A stretch of DNA of 64,000 nt from Plantimonas leprariae (GTDB lineage Bacteria; Pseudomonadota; Alphaproteobacteria; Rhizobiales; Rhizobiaceae): positions 494,267 to 558,266 of the forward strand of contig NZ_VZDO01000001.1 of NCBI RefSeq assembly GCF_008802405.1, in the 5' to 3' direction. Shown in pieces: positions 16,277-23,898 of the stretch. Below the pieces are notes generated by a model that saw only the letters and a list, made by a program, of their open reading frames with translations, did no database searches and had not been told where the DNA came from. How positions within the stretch are numbered: position 1 is the stretch's first letter; every line of letters starts with the position of its first letter. The position numbers and the translations under genes are program-made.

Positions 16277-17223
16277 CGGTCGGCCGAGAGGACGAGGCTC
16301 GCGGCGCCGACGAGGCCGGCATGACGGCCGAGCGCGGCGGGAACGATCCGCGCCCCCCGGTAGGCCGGCATGGCGCGCTCGGCGATGAGGGTCTCGATCG
16401 CGTCCCGCATCAGGTCGAGGCCGTTGGCGATGCCGCCGCCGACGACGATCGCTTCCGGCGAGAAGAGGTGCAGGAGGTTGACGAAGCCAAGGCCGAGCCA
16501 GCGCGCCTCGTCGGCGAGGAGCCGCGCGCCGAGCGGGTCGCCGCTGCGCGCCGCGTCGACGACGTGCCGGCCGGTGATCGGACCCGCGCCCGCGAGGCTG
16601 CGCAGCATCGAGCCGTCGCCGGGAAGCGTCTCGGCGGTGGCGCGCAGGCCCAGCGCCGAGCCGGAGGCGAGCGATTCCCAGATGCCGGGCGTGCCGAACC
16701 AGCCGGGCGTCACGGCCGGATCGGCGATCGTCATGTGTCCGATCTCGGTCGCGAGGCCGCGATGGCCGTGCAGGAGGCGGCCTTCGGAAACGACGCCTCC
16801 GCCGATGCCGGTCGAGATCGTGACGAAGACGAAGGACGAGAAGCCGCGCGCCGCGCCGAAGCGCCATTCGCCGAGCGCCGCGGCGTTGGCGTCGTTCTCC
16901 AGCTTCACCGGCAGGCCGATCCGTTGGCCAAGGAGCTGCGCCACCGGCACCTCGTCCCAGCCGCTGAGCGTCGTCGGATCGAGCGTCACGCCGGTGACCG
17001 GATCGAGCGGCCCCGGCGCGGCGAGCCCGGCGCCGACGGGACGGGCGTCCGGCAATTCGCCCAGCACCGCGTCGCAGAGCCGGGCGATCTGCTCGATCAC
17101 CACGGCCGGTCCGGCCTGCGCCGCGGTCGGCTCGTCACGTGAGACGAGGACCCGGCCCTCGCCGTCGACGAGGCCGGCGCGCAGTTCCGTGCCGCCGAGG
17201 TCGATCGCGAGCGCCGTCCGCAT
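16273..17223 (-). CDS. ROK-family sugar kinase lacking the zinc-binding cysteine motif
   Basis: 316 residues in the ASKHA fold. Phosphate-1 motif AIDLGGTELRAGLV at about residues 5-18, catalytic-base region LENDANAAALGEW with Asp111, phosphate-2 region ISTGIGGGVV, and adenosine motif IVVGGGIANGLDL. The ROK signature is unusual: the metal-ligand His of EIGHM (163) is present, but the following CxCGxxGCxE zinc site is replaced by GWFGTPGIWE (about 174-183), with none of the three cysteines. ROK kinases phosphorylate hexoses (glucose, fructose, allose, ManNAc). The RPE-like epimerase next to it recalls AlsK/AlsE of D-allose use, but the substrate is not established. It overlaps both neighbours. 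Confidence 0.87.
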   Translation of the reverse strand: MRTALAIDLGGTELRAGLVDGEGRVLVSRDEPTAAQAGPAVVIEQIARLCDAVLGELPDARPVGAGLAAPGPLDPVTGVTLDPTTLSGWDEVPVAQLLGQRIGLPVKLENDANAAALGEWRFGAARGFSSFVFVTISTGIGGGVVSEGRLLHGHRGLATEIGHMTIADPAVTPGWFGTPGIWESLASGSALGLRATAETLPGDGSMLRSLAGAGPITGRHVVDAARSGDPLGARLLADEARWLGLGFVNLLHLFSPEAIVVGGGIANGLDLMRDAIETLIAERAMPAYRGARIVPAALGRHAGLVGAASLVLSADR

Positions 17224-17942
17224 CAGGCGTCGACCGCGAGGCCACGCAGCCAGCCGATGCGGGCGGACAGATCGGAGTCGGCGAAGGCGAGGGAGCCCAT
17301 CACCACCGTTTCCGCGCCGCTCGCGCGCAGCCGCGGCACGGTCTCGTGCCGGATGCCGCCGTCGGCGGCGAGCCGGATCGCGTCCTCGCGTCCGGCTTCC
17401 TTCAGGATGCGCCGCGCCGCCTGCAGGCGAGGGCAGGCCTCATCGGAAAGCCCCTGCCCTTTCACGCCGATGGCGGTGCCGAGCAGCGTCACGAAGGACA
17501 CCATGTCGAGAAACGACCGGACCGCCTCGACCGGCGTTTCCAGCCGGAGCACGACGCCCGCCGCCGCGCCGGCCGCCGTAGCGCGGGCGAGGGCGCGAAG
17601 GCCCGCCTCGCCGTTCTCGGCATGGACCGAGACGAGGTCCGCGCCGGCTTCCACGAACTGCTCCGCCTGCGCCTCGACGATGTCGGCCTCCACCATCAGA
17701 TGCACGTGGATCGCCTTGTCCGTGAGCTTCCGGATGCGCGCCACCTGGTCCGGGAAGAACAGGAAGGACGGCGCGAAGCGGCCGTCCGCGACGTCGACAT
17801 GGTAGAGGTCGACATGCGCGTCGACGCGCTTCACCTCGGATTCGAGGTTGGCGAGGTCGGCCGACCAGAGCGAGAACTCGGCGAGCAGCCGGTCGCGCGG
17901 CAGCGCCGCCACGGCGGCGGCGGAAGGACGGCGTGTCGTCAC
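17223..17942 (-). CDS. Ribulose-phosphate 3-epimerase family protein, divergent (possible ketohexose-6-phosphate 3-epimerase)
   Basis: 239 residues, TIM barrel. Recognisable active-site elements are FSLWSADLANLESEV (S-x-W/L-SAD), YHVDVADGRFAPS with the metal-binding H and acid Asp, HVHLMVEAD, SVHAENGE and the second catalytic Asp in LAADGGIR, then the phosphate-binding VVMGSLAF. The loop that is VNPGFGGQ in canonical RPE is GTAIGVKGQG here, so substrate differs from plain pentose-phosphate RPE; AlsE-type D-allulose-6-phosphate epimerase is an option. GTG start at 17942 has an AGGAG site 7 bp upstream and overlaps the hydrolase stop (GTGA); the stop overlaps the ROK start by one base. Confidence 0.82.
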   Translation of the reverse strand: MTTRRPSAAAVAALPRDRLLAEFSLWSADLANLESEVKRVDAHVDLYHVDVADGRFAPSFLFFPDQVARIRKLTDKAIHVHLMVEADIVEAQAEQFVEAGADLVSVHAENGEAGLRALARATAAGAAAGVVLRLETPVEAVRSFLDMVSFVTLLGTAIGVKGQGLSDEACPRLQAARRILKEAGREDAIRLAADGGIRHETVPRLRASGAETVVMGSLAFADSDLSARIGWLRGLAVDA

Positions 17943-18766
17943 GGGGAACTCCTGTCGGGATCGAGGCCGGCGAGGAAGGCGCGAATCGCGGCCTTCACCT
18001 CGGCGAAATGCGCGGCGGCGTCGAGCGCCTTCGATGCTGCATGCACATGAATCGCTTGTGGAATCGTCACGGCGATCTCCGTCGCATAAGCCGGCGGATG
18101 CACGTGGTCGAGCGCGTTGCCGACGACGAGCGTTGGCATCCGCAGTTCGGCGGCCGCCTTGCGCGACACGCCGGGCCCGTCGGTCGCGATGCCTTCGAGA
18201 AGGTCGGCGGTGACGGCGGTGTCGTCGCGCTCGAACAGGCCGAGCAGCGACTTCAGGTTGTCCGGCCCCTCGCGGCGCAGCATCTCGGCAGTGGGAGAGG
18301 CTTCGAACAGGCGACGGCCCTCGGCGGGGCCGTGGGTGCGGAGAAGCTGCGCGACCTCCACGAACGGCGCCATGTTCGCCGGCGCGGGCTCGAAGGCCCA
18401 GGACGGGCGAACAAGGATCAGCGCCGAAACGCGCTCGGGGCAGCGGTGGGCGAGCATCAGGGCGATCGCCGCGCCGGTGGAGATGCCGCCGGCCGCGAAC
18501 CGATCGAGCCCCGCCGCGTCGGCGGCCGCCAGCACATCGTCCGCGAACATGGCGAGGCGGAAGGGGCGCGTCTCGCCGGCTTCCGACAGCCCTTGCGCGC
18601 GGCAATCGAGCGTGACGCGCCGCCAGCCGCTATCGTCGGGAAAGTTTTGGCGGACCTGCGCCTCGTTACCGCCGAGCCCGTGCTGGAAGACGATCGACCT
18701 CCCGCTGCCGCCAGTGTCGTGGAGGCGCAGCCGCGCGCCGTCGCGAAGGAAACGGCTGCCGCTCAT
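17939..18766 (-). CDS. Alpha/beta hydrolase
   Basis: 275 residues. Oxyanion region VFQHGLGGNEAQV, nucleophile elbow GGISTGAAIAL with Ser in G-x-S-x-G, late acid region PTLVVGNALDHVHPP and a C-terminal helix with a candidate catalytic His (DAAAHFAEV). The fold resembles enol-lactonases and epoxide-hydrolase-like esterases. In a sugar-oxidation operon it might open a sugar lactone or cleave an ester, but this is inferred from its location between a dehydrogenase and an epimerase. It begins directly after the dehydrogenase stop. Confidence 0.85.
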   Translation of the reverse strand: MSGSRFLRDGARLRLHDTGGSGRSIVFQHGLGGNEAQVRQNFPDDSGWRRVTLDCRAQGLSEAGETRPFRLAMFADDVLAAADAAGLDRFAAGGISTGAAIALMLAHRCPERVSALILVRPSWAFEPAPANMAPFVEVAQLLRTHGPAEGRRLFEASPTAEMLRREGPDNLKSLLGLFERDDTAVTADLLEGIATDGPGVSRKAAAELRMPTLVVGNALDHVHPPAYATEIAVTIPQAIHVHAASKALDAAAHFAEVKAAIRAFLAGLDPDRSSP

Positions 18767-19843
18767 TCAGACCGCGCCCGACACGGCAGCGAGTTCGACC
18801 CGCTCGCCCCGCTCGACCGAGCGGGCGATCGCGACCATGGCGCGGATCGAGGCGAGCCCGTCCTCGACATCCGCGCCGCGCATAGGCTGGCCGTGAAGGG
18901 CGGCATCGGCGAGGCCTTCGAGCTGGCGGCGGAAGAAATGGCCGTCGGCCCCGAGCGGCTTATGCGTCGTCGCGGTCCGCTCGTGGAAGATCTCGACTTC
19001 GGAGGCGCGGAAGTACCAGGGGTTGAATGTCTTCGCCAGCACCGAGCCGTGTTCGCCGTAGAGCTGGAAGCCCTCGAACCAGTCCATCCGCACCGCCACC
19101 GTCAGGTCCAGATGGCCGAGCGCGCCGCTGGCGAACTCCGTCTCGACGAACCAGCAATAGGCCCCGAACTTCTCCCGGAGGCGCGCCCGGACCGCGACGA
19201 TCGGGCCGCAAAGGAAGCGCGCCGTGTCGACGAGGTGCGAGCCGTGCGCCAGCATGAAATACTGCCGGAGGTCCGCCTTCGGGTTGCCGGCCGGCTTCCT
19301 CGCCTGTTTCGAGGTGACGGGCAGCGGCTGCACGGCGTCGGTATTGGTGTAGCGGTGGGTCGAGTCGCAGTACCAGGCCTTCAGCGCCAGGACCTCGCCC
19401 ATCTCGTCCCGGACGAAGTCGCGCACCGCCTCCAGCGCCGGATCGAAGCGCTTCATGTGCCCGACCTGCAGGAGCTTCCCCGACCGCTTCACGGCCTCCG
19501 CCAGCGCCTCGCCCTCCTCGACCGAGGTGCCGATCGGCTTCTCGCAAAGGACGTGCTTGCCGGCCTCCAGCGCCTTCACCGACATCGGCACGTGGTAGGC
19601 GTCGGAGGTGGCGACGATCACGGCGTCGAGTTCCGGGTCGGCGAGCATCGCGTCGTAATCGGCGTAGAGCTTGCGTGGCTCGTAGGTCGCGCCCATCCGG
19701 GCGAGGAGGTCGGGCGCGGCGTCGCAGATGGCGTAAAGGTCGGCGTTCCGCGCCTTCACGCAGGATTCCAGATGCGCGAACTGCGCGATCGGCCCGGCCC
19801 CTAGGACGCCGACCCGCAAACGACGCTCTTCCTTGGCGATCAT
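18767..19843 (-). CDS. Gfo/Idh/MocA-family oxidoreductase
   Basis: 358 residues. N-terminal Rossmann fold with VGVLGAGPIAQFAHLESC and the conserved EKP motif (HVLCEKPIGTSVEEG, catalytic Lys). The C-terminal alpha/beta domain contains HGSHLVDTARFLCGP with the catalytic-type Asp/His pair. The family oxidises or reduces sugars and polyols (inositol, 3-keto-sugars) with NAD(P). It is part of the nine-gene operon and has a paralogue at 23899-25050 of similar architecture. The specific sugar is unknown. Confidence 0.9.
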   Translation of the reverse strand: MIAKEERRLRVGVLGAGPIAQFAHLESCVKARNADLYAICDAAPDLLARMGATYEPRKLYADYDAMLADPELDAVIVATSDAYHVPMSVKALEAGKHVLCEKPIGTSVEEGEALAEAVKRSGKLLQVGHMKRFDPALEAVRDFVRDEMGEVLALKAWYCDSTHRYTNTDAVQPLPVTSKQARKPAGNPKADLRQYFMLAHGSHLVDTARFLCGPIVAVRARLREKFGAYCWFVETEFASGALGHLDLTVAVRMDWFEGFQLYGEHGSVLAKTFNPWYFRASEVEIFHERTATTHKPLGADGHFFRRQLEGLADAALHGQPMRGADVEDGLASIRAMVAIARSVERGERVELAAVSGAV

Positions 19844-19849
19844 GGGTCT

Positions 19850-20674
19850 TCAGACTCCGAAGCGGCGCATGGTTTCGCGGTTGCGCTTCACCGCCGCCGC
19901 CGGATCGCGGCCCGCCTCCTCCGACTCCTCCTCCAGCACCAGCCAGCCGTCGAAGCGGGGGCTTGCCGCGACGATGTCGATCACGGCCGGCACGTCGCAG
20001 ACGCCCTCCCCCAGCATCGCCCAGGTGCCGGAGGCGTCGACGTCCTTCAGGTGCAGGTAGCGGATGCGGTCGCGGTGCGCGCGCAGCGTGTCGAGAATGT
20101 CCGGATGGCCGCGCAGGATGTGGCCGGTGTCCGGCACCCAGCCGACGAGGTCCGGATCGAGGAACGCGAAGAGTTGGTCGTAGTCGGCGCGGTCGAAGAG
20201 CAGCGTGTCGTGGTGCGAGCTCGGATGGACGGCGACCGCGACGCCCGCCTCCTCTCCGAGCGCGGCGGCGCGGTTGTAGACCTCGGCCGCCACAGTGAAC
20301 TTCTCGCCGCGGTCGCCGGGCGACATCACCGTCGCCGAGCCCATCGAGACGAGCGCGCCGGGAAACCGCGCTGCGAAACCGATCCAGCGGCGCGCGGCTT
20401 CGAGGTCCGCCGCGATCCGGTCCCGCTCGGTGAACCCGCTCTCGGAGCCGAAGGCGAAGGACACGAGCGTCAGGCCATGGCGCTCCAGGGCGGCGGCGAA
20501 CGCGTCCGGCCGGTCGGCGTAGGGCCCGATCATCGTGTCGGTGATCTCGATGCCGGCATAGCCGCCGGCGGCGATCGCTTCCAGAAGGTCGTCCGGACCG
20601 CCCTGCCAGCCGCTCCCCAGCATCTCCCAGGTAAAGGTCTGGCAGCCGACCTTGAGACCGTGCGCAACGCTCAT
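19850..20674 (-). CDS. Sugar-phosphate isomerase/epimerase, xylose-isomerase-like TIM barrel (IolE/IolI/DTE superfamily)
   Basis: 274 residues, PF01261 fold. VGCQTFTWEM at the start, GYAGIEITDTMIGPY, VAVHPSSHHDTLLF, WVPDTGHILRGH (metal-ligand Asp/His), YLHLKDVD and LVLEEESEEA supply the usual Glu/Asp/His metal site. Family members isomerise ketoses at C3, dehydrate scyllo-inosose (IolE) or act on 3-keto-glycosides. With the neighbouring Gfo/Idh enzyme it fits an oxidise-then-isomerise sugar pathway. Its ATG overlaps the permease stop (ATGA). Confidence 0.87.
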   Translation of the reverse strand: MSVAHGLKVGCQTFTWEMLGSGWQGGPDDLLEAIAAGGYAGIEITDTMIGPYADRPDAFAAALERHGLTLVSFAFGSESGFTERDRIAADLEAARRWIGFAARFPGALVSMGSATVMSPGDRGEKFTVAAEVYNRAAALGEEAGVAVAVHPSSHHDTLLFDRADYDQLFAFLDPDLVGWVPDTGHILRGHPDILDTLRAHRDRIRYLHLKDVDASGTWAMLGEGVCDVPAVIDIVAASPRFDGWLVLEEESEEAGRDPAAAVKRNRETMRRFGV

Positions 20675-21504
20675 TCCTTGACGCCCCCTTGCGTCAGTCC
20701 TTCGATGATGTGCCGCTGGAAGAACAGCACGAGCAGGATCAGCGGCACCGTCACCACGGCGGAGGCCGCCGCGATGTCGCCCCAGGGCACGTAGTACTGG
20801 TTGGTGAAGTTCGCGATGCCGACCGGGATCGTCTGGTGCTCGATGGTCGAGGTGAAGGCAAGCGCGAACAGGAACTCGTTCCAGGCGGTGATGAAGGCGA
20901 GGAGCCCGGTGGTGACGAGGCTCGGCAGCGACATCGGCAGGATGATCCGCCAGAGAAGGCCGAGGACGCCGACGCCGTCCATCCGCGCCGCCTCGTCGAT
21001 CTCGCGCGGGATCGTCTCGAAATAGCCGAACAGCACCCAGGTCACCAGCGGCAGGCCGAGCGCGAGGTAGACGATGACGAGGCCCGCATAGGTGTCGAGC
21101 AGGCCGAGATCGGCCGCGACGAGGTAGAGCGGGCCGACGATGGCGATCTGCGGGAACATCGATACCGAGAGGATCACGACGAGGATGCCGAACCGCCCCT
21201 TCACGTCGAAGCGCGACAGGGCGAAGGCGGCGAGCGAGCCGACCACCAGGCAGGACAGCGTCGTCAGCAGCGACACGACGAAGGAGTTCCAGACGTAGCG
21301 GTGAAGTTCCTTGCCGACGAAGGCGTTCCAGTAGTGCTCCAGCGTGAACGGGTCCGGGATCAGCGTCGGCACCTCCGCGGTCAGCGCCCGATCGAGCTGG
21401 AACGAGGTCGAGAATTGCCAGACGAAGGGCGCGGCCGACCAGAACAGGATCAGCAGCGCGCCGAACCTCAAGCAGCCGCGCTGGAGCGGGGGCTGCCGCC
21501 TCAC
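20671..21504 (-). CDS. Sugar ABC transporter permease (CUT1, MalG type)
   Basis: 277 residues with six membrane helices; the EAA motif is EIDEAARMDGVGVLGLLWRI followed by LPMSLPSLVTTGLLAFITAWNEFLFAL. GTG start at 21504 chosen because it overlaps the upstream permease stop (GTGA) and gives the expected short cytoplasmic N-terminus. Second inner-membrane channel subunit of the importer in the LacI/ROK operon. Confidence 0.92.
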   Translation of the reverse strand: MRRQPPLQRGCLRFGALLILFWSAAPFVWQFSTSFQLDRALTAEVPTLIPDPFTLEHYWNAFVGKELHRYVWNSFVVSLLTTLSCLVVGSLAAFALSRFDVKGRFGILVVILSVSMFPQIAIVGPLYLVAADLGLLDTYAGLVIVYLALGLPLVTWVLFGYFETIPREIDEAARMDGVGVLGLLWRIILPMSLPSLVTTGLLAFITAWNEFLFALAFTSTIEHQTIPVGIANFTNQYYVPWGDIAAASAVVTVPLILLVLFFQRHIIEGLTQGGVKE

Positions 21505-22433
21505 GTGCCCGCCCTCCTGATCTGCCGGACGAGGAAGAGGCAGAAGACCAGCGCGATCAGGCCTTCCGTCACGAACATCGCGGTGGAGATCGCCGAGCCG
21601 GCGCCGAAGGAGAGCGTCGAGAACAGGACCTTGTAGGCGAGCGTCGACAGCGTCTCGGTGGAATCGGCCGGGCCGCCGCCGGTGAGGACGTAGACGAGGT
21701 CGAAGATGCGGAAGGCATCGAGCGCCCGGAACAGGCCGGCGATCAGGAGCGTCGGCATGAGAAGCGGCAGGCGAACGTGCCAGAAGATCGACCACGCCCG
21801 CGCCCCGTCCATCTCGGCGGCCTCGGTAAGCGAGCGCGGGATGGTCTGGAGGCCGGCGAGGAGGAGGAGCGCCATGAACGGCGTCGTCTTCCAGACGTCG
21901 GCGATGACGATGGTGGCGAGCGCCGTGTCCGGCGAGCCGTACCAGTTCACCCTGGCGTCGAGGATGCCGGCCTGCAGCAGCAGCCAGTTGACGATGCCGT
22001 GCTGCCCGTCGAACAGCCAGCCGAACATCTTGGACGTCACGACGGTCGGCATCGCCCAGGGCACCAGCATCGCGGCGCGCACGATGCCCCGGCCGGCGAA
22101 GCTCTCGAACAGGATCAGCGCCATGCCGAGCCCGATCAGCGTCTCCAGCGCCGTCGAGGCGAAGGTGAACCATAGCGTATGGGTCCAGGCGTTCCAGAAC
22201 TGCGGGTCGGCCCAGAGCTCGCGATAGTTCGCGACGCCGACATAGTCCTCCTCCAGCGTGATCAGCGAAGTGTTGGTGAAGGACAGGCGGATGCCGTTGA
22301 GGATCGGGTAGAGCGTCACGGCGGCGAGCGCGACGAAGGCCGGCAGCAGCAGGAGCCAGGGCTGGAGGGTGCGCAGCCGCACACCCCCCGCCCCGATCCT
22401 CCGCGCCGGCGCGAGGACGCCCGCTTGGCTCAT
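21501..22433 (-). CDS. Sugar ABC transporter permease (CUT1, MalF type)
   Basis: 310 residues; six membrane helices with a first helix at about residues 25-47 (WLLLLPAFVALAAVTLYPI). EAA motif SLTEAAEMDGARAWSIFWHV then LPLLMPTLLIAGLFRALDAFRIFD, and the GGGPADSTE loop are typical. Start overlaps the solute-binding-protein stop by one base (TGATG). It pairs with the following permease; no ATPase gene is in this operon. Confidence 0.92.
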   Translation of the reverse strand: MSQAGVLAPARRIGAGGVRLRTLQPWLLLLPAFVALAAVTLYPILNGIRLSFTNTSLITLEEDYVGVANYRELWADPQFWNAWTHTLWFTFASTALETLIGLGMALILFESFAGRGIVRAAMLVPWAMPTVVTSKMFGWLFDGQHGIVNWLLLQAGILDARVNWYGSPDTALATIVIADVWKTTPFMALLLLAGLQTIPRSLTEAAEMDGARAWSIFWHVRLPLLMPTLLIAGLFRALDAFRIFDLVYVLTGGGPADSTETLSTLAYKVLFSTLSFGAGSAISTAMFVTEGLIALVFCLFLVRQIRRAGT

Positions 22434-23767
22434 CAGCCGAGCGCCGCGTCGACGCGCTCGGCGGTCGCGTCGAGCTCGGCCTTCACGTCGCCGGACTGCA
22501 GCGCCTTCGACAGGCCGGACTGCAGCGCCAGCGTGACCTTGGCGTATTGCGGCGTGACGGGCCGCGGCGTCGCGCCCTGGAACACCGGCTTCAGCCCCGC
22601 CATGAACGGGTTCGCCGCCTTGATCTTCGCGTCGTCGTAGAGGTTGGCCCGCGTCGGGCCGAGACCGAAGTTCAAGGCGATCCGCTGCTGCGTCTCCACC
22701 GAGGACAGCCAGGTCAGGAAGTCGACCGCCGCCTCCCGCTGCTTGGAATTGGCGTTGACGCCGAGCTGGTAACCGCCGAGGCAAGCCGACGACTTGCCGC
22801 CTTGGAAAGCCGGGAGCGGCGCGACGCCGACCTTGTCCACCACCTGCGAGGCTTTCGGGTCCTGCGCGATCGGGAAGACGTAGGACCAGTTGCGCATGAA
22901 CATCGCCTGGCCGCCGGTGAAGGGCTGGCGGGACGGCTCCTCGTCCCAGGACAGGACGTCGGACGGCGAGATCTTCGTCTTGTTGATCGTGTCGTGCAGG
23001 AACTGGATCGCCTTGACGCCGGCTTCCGAATTGAGGGTCGCCGACTTGCCGTCGGCGCTGAGGATCGAGCCGCCGGCCGAGCTGATCGCCTCCACCGCGT
23101 CGCAGACCAGCACCTCGGCCTGCTTGCCCTGCCAGAGGTAGCCGAACTTCACGTCGCCGGCCTTCTGCGCCTCCGCGGCGATCGTCGCCATCTCGTCCCA
23201 GGTGGTCGGCACCTTGCCGCCGTGCTTCTCCAGCACGTCCTTCCGGTAGTAGAACATCCCGGTGTCGAGGAACCAGGGCAGCGCCGTCAGCTTGCCGTCA
23301 TAGGTGCAGGCCTCGACCGTGCCGGGAAAGTAGTCGGCGCGCTTGTCGGCCGGAAAGTACTCGTCGAGCGGCAGCGCCCAGCCGGCGGCGGCGAAGCCGG
23401 CGATCCAGATCACGTCCTGGCTGAACACGTCCGGCGTGCCGGTGCGGCGCGCGAGCTGCTGAACGAGGCCTTGGTACACTTCCGTCGAGGAGCTCGGCGG
23501 CGGCAGGTTCAGGTAGGTTACCTTCACCTTGTCCTGGCTCTCGTTGTAGGCGTTGGAGAGGTCGCCGAAGGTCTCGGAGCCGAAGAAGGCGGCGCTGGCG
23601 AAGGTGATCTCGGCCCGCGACTGCGCCCGGGCGCGGCGGGGCGCGAGACCGGCGGCGGCCCCGAGGCCGAGCGCGGCGCTGCCCAGAAGAAACTGCCTGC
23701 GGTCGGCCAGGGTGACATGGCCGGTCGTGCCGGCGCTGCCGCCGGCCTGCTTTCCCGATGTCGTCAT
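22433..23767 (-). CDS. Sugar ABC transporter substrate-binding protein (CUT1)
   Basis: 444 residues from ATG 23767, which has GGAGG about 7 bp upstream. A twin-arginine-like leader (ADRRQFLLGSAALGLGAA) with cleavage near RRARAQ precedes a family-1 solute-binding fold: EITFASAAFFG, TPDVFSQDVIWIAGFAAAGWALPLDEYF, LPWFLDTGMFYYRKDVLEKHG and WSYVFPIAQ. First gene of the nine-gene operon and the point of divergence from a Gfo/Idh dehydrogenase. The ligand is unknown; a glycoside or rare hexose is the inference from the enzymes downstream. Confidence 0.92.
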   Translation of the reverse strand: MTTSGKQAGGSAGTTGHVTLADRRQFLLGSAALGLGAAAGLAPRRARAQSRAEITFASAAFFGSETFGDLSNAYNESQDKVKVTYLNLPPPSSSTEVYQGLVQQLARRTGTPDVFSQDVIWIAGFAAAGWALPLDEYFPADKRADYFPGTVEACTYDGKLTALPWFLDTGMFYYRKDVLEKHGGKVPTTWDEMATIAAEAQKAGDVKFGYLWQGKQAEVLVCDAVEAISSAGGSILSADGKSATLNSEAGVKAIQFLHDTINKTKISPSDVLSWDEEPSRQPFTGGQAMFMRNWSYVFPIAQDPKASQVVDKVGVAPLPAFQGGKSSACLGGYQLGVNANSKQREAAVDFLTWLSSVETQQRIALNFGLGPTRANLYDDAKIKAANPFMAGLKPVFQGATPRPVTPQYAKVTLALQSGLSKALQSGDVKAELDATAERVDAALG

Positions 23768-23833
23768 CGCTCTTCCTCCCGATGGCTGCCGGGCTTCCTC
23801 CTCCCGCAACCTTGGCGCAGGTTCGACAGAAAG

Positions 23834-23847
23834 TTGTCGCGCGTCAA
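23834..23847. promoter_or_regulatory. Candidate LacI-family operator in the divergent promoter
   Basis: TTGTCGCGCGTCAA is palindromic at 12 of 14 positions with a central CG, the usual form of LacI-family operators. It lies between the divergent starts at 23767 and 23899, where the operon-encoded LacI regulator would control both directions. An overlapping arm pair CGACA/TGTCG (23824-23828, 23835-23839) is also present. Binding is inferred. Confidence 0.45.
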
Positions 23848-23898
23848 GCTTCGACCCGTCTATGGTCGGTGACGATCGCGGGAGGAGCGGCAGGATCG

